Below, piece by piece: positions 5,366 through 5,618 of a DNA stretch of 5,618 nucleotides. The notes beneath the pieces are model-generated. The model was not told where the DNA came from. It ran no database searches and was given only the letters and a program-made list of their open reading frames with translations. Source of the stretch: an uncultured Cellvibrio sp. (GTDB taxonomy: Bacteria > Pseudomonadota > Gammaproteobacteria > Pseudomonadales > Cellvibrionaceae); the NCBI GenBank assembly GCA_946482345.1, contig CAMLRJ010000258.1, positions 1 to 5,618 of the forward strand. Reading direction: 5' to 3'. Every line of letters begins with the position of its first letter. The stretch's first letter is position 1. Made by a program: the position numbers and the translations under genes.

Positions 5366-5618
5366 ATGGAAAAAATTGACCACAAAAAAATATTCAAAGA
5401 TTGCTACCAACCCAAAGCATCTGTTGTATCCATACTGGAGATCCCGACATTTAATTATCTCATGATCGACGGCCAGGGTGATCCCAATCATGCTGAAGAA
5501 TATGCACAAGCGGTTGAAGCACTTTTCTCTTTGTCTTACACATTAAAATTCATGATCAAAAAATCAGATATGGCTATTGATTATGCGGTAATGCCATTGG
5601 AGGGTTTGTGGTGGGCTG
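5366..5618 (+). CDS. GyrI-like domain protein, N-terminal part, cut by window edge
   Basis: The first 84 codons are present and the frame runs off the right edge. The sequence matches a stand-alone GyrI-like family: MEKIDHKKIFKDCYQPK at the start, FNYLMIDGQGDPN (residues 29-41), EEYAQAVEALFSLSYTLKF (44-62) and IDYAVMPLEGLWW (71-83). GyrI-like (SOUL/effector-binding) domains bind small molecules and occur alone or at the end of AraC/MerR regulators; some stand-alone members hydrolyse reactive compounds, but the role of this one is not known. No DNA-binding domain precedes it. I start at ATG 5366 because the family begins with MEKID or similar. ATG 5357 is in frame and would add three residues, without a better ribosome site. 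A possible operator lies upstream. Confidence 0.9.
   Translation, partial: MEKIDHKKIFKDCYQPKASVVSILEIPTFNYLMIDGQGDPNHAEEYAQAVEALFSLSYTLKFMIKKSDMAIDYAVMPLEGLWWA

Noticed and set aside
5114..5509. Minus-strand open frame of 131 codons across the repeat region
   Set aside because: It overlaps the end of the secreted protein gene, the repeat and the GyrI-like gene. Its HPCEGRDLAFAG segment is the well-known spurious translation of the CCCGCGAAGGC-type repeat.

Overview
The window looks like chromosomal DNA of a gammaproteobacterium. A YaeQ-family protein, a DapE whose metal-ligand spacing matches the Haemophilus enzyme, moderate GC and dispersed palindromic repeats of the CCCGCGAAGGC type all fit. 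A Cellvibrio-like or related marine/soil lineage is my guess from overall protein style; no rRNA or other marker gene is present to prove it.

Left third (1-1478, all on the minus strand): an accessory cassette. In transcription order it holds a 39-codon, internally deleted remnant of a Bro-N (phage antirepressor-like) gene, an intact class II Fic AMP-transferase gene, and a longer Bro-N gene that runs off the left edge. The remnant and the longer Bro-N gene share about 60 bp of start-region sequence, so the Fic gene lies between two related Bro-N copies. The remnant keeps a strong ribosome binding site and stops one base before the fic start codon, so it may now act as a leader ORF. Both Bro-N copies carry a DNA palindrome at the same protein motif, and its arms differ by matched changes.

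Middle (1566-4206): housekeeping genes. A yaeQ homologue (minus) is divergent from a gene for an RluA-family pseudouridine synthase (plus), with only 24 bp between them. A 67-bp palindromic repeat follows, whose first bases form the synthase stop codon. Then comes dapE (lysine and diaminopimelate synthesis), which I start at 3067 rather than at an upstream TTG.

Right part (4262-5618, plus): a secreted orphan protein resembling periplasmic solute-binding proteins of the PBP2 type, then a nested palindromic repeat element, a short operator-like inverted repeat, and the start of a GyrI-like ligand-binding protein cut by the right edge.

No tRNA, rRNA, CRISPR array or complete insertion sequence was seen. 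No stretch over 300 bases lacks a gene. The housekeeping genes do not form one pathway. The most unusual part is the Bro-N/Fic cassette.
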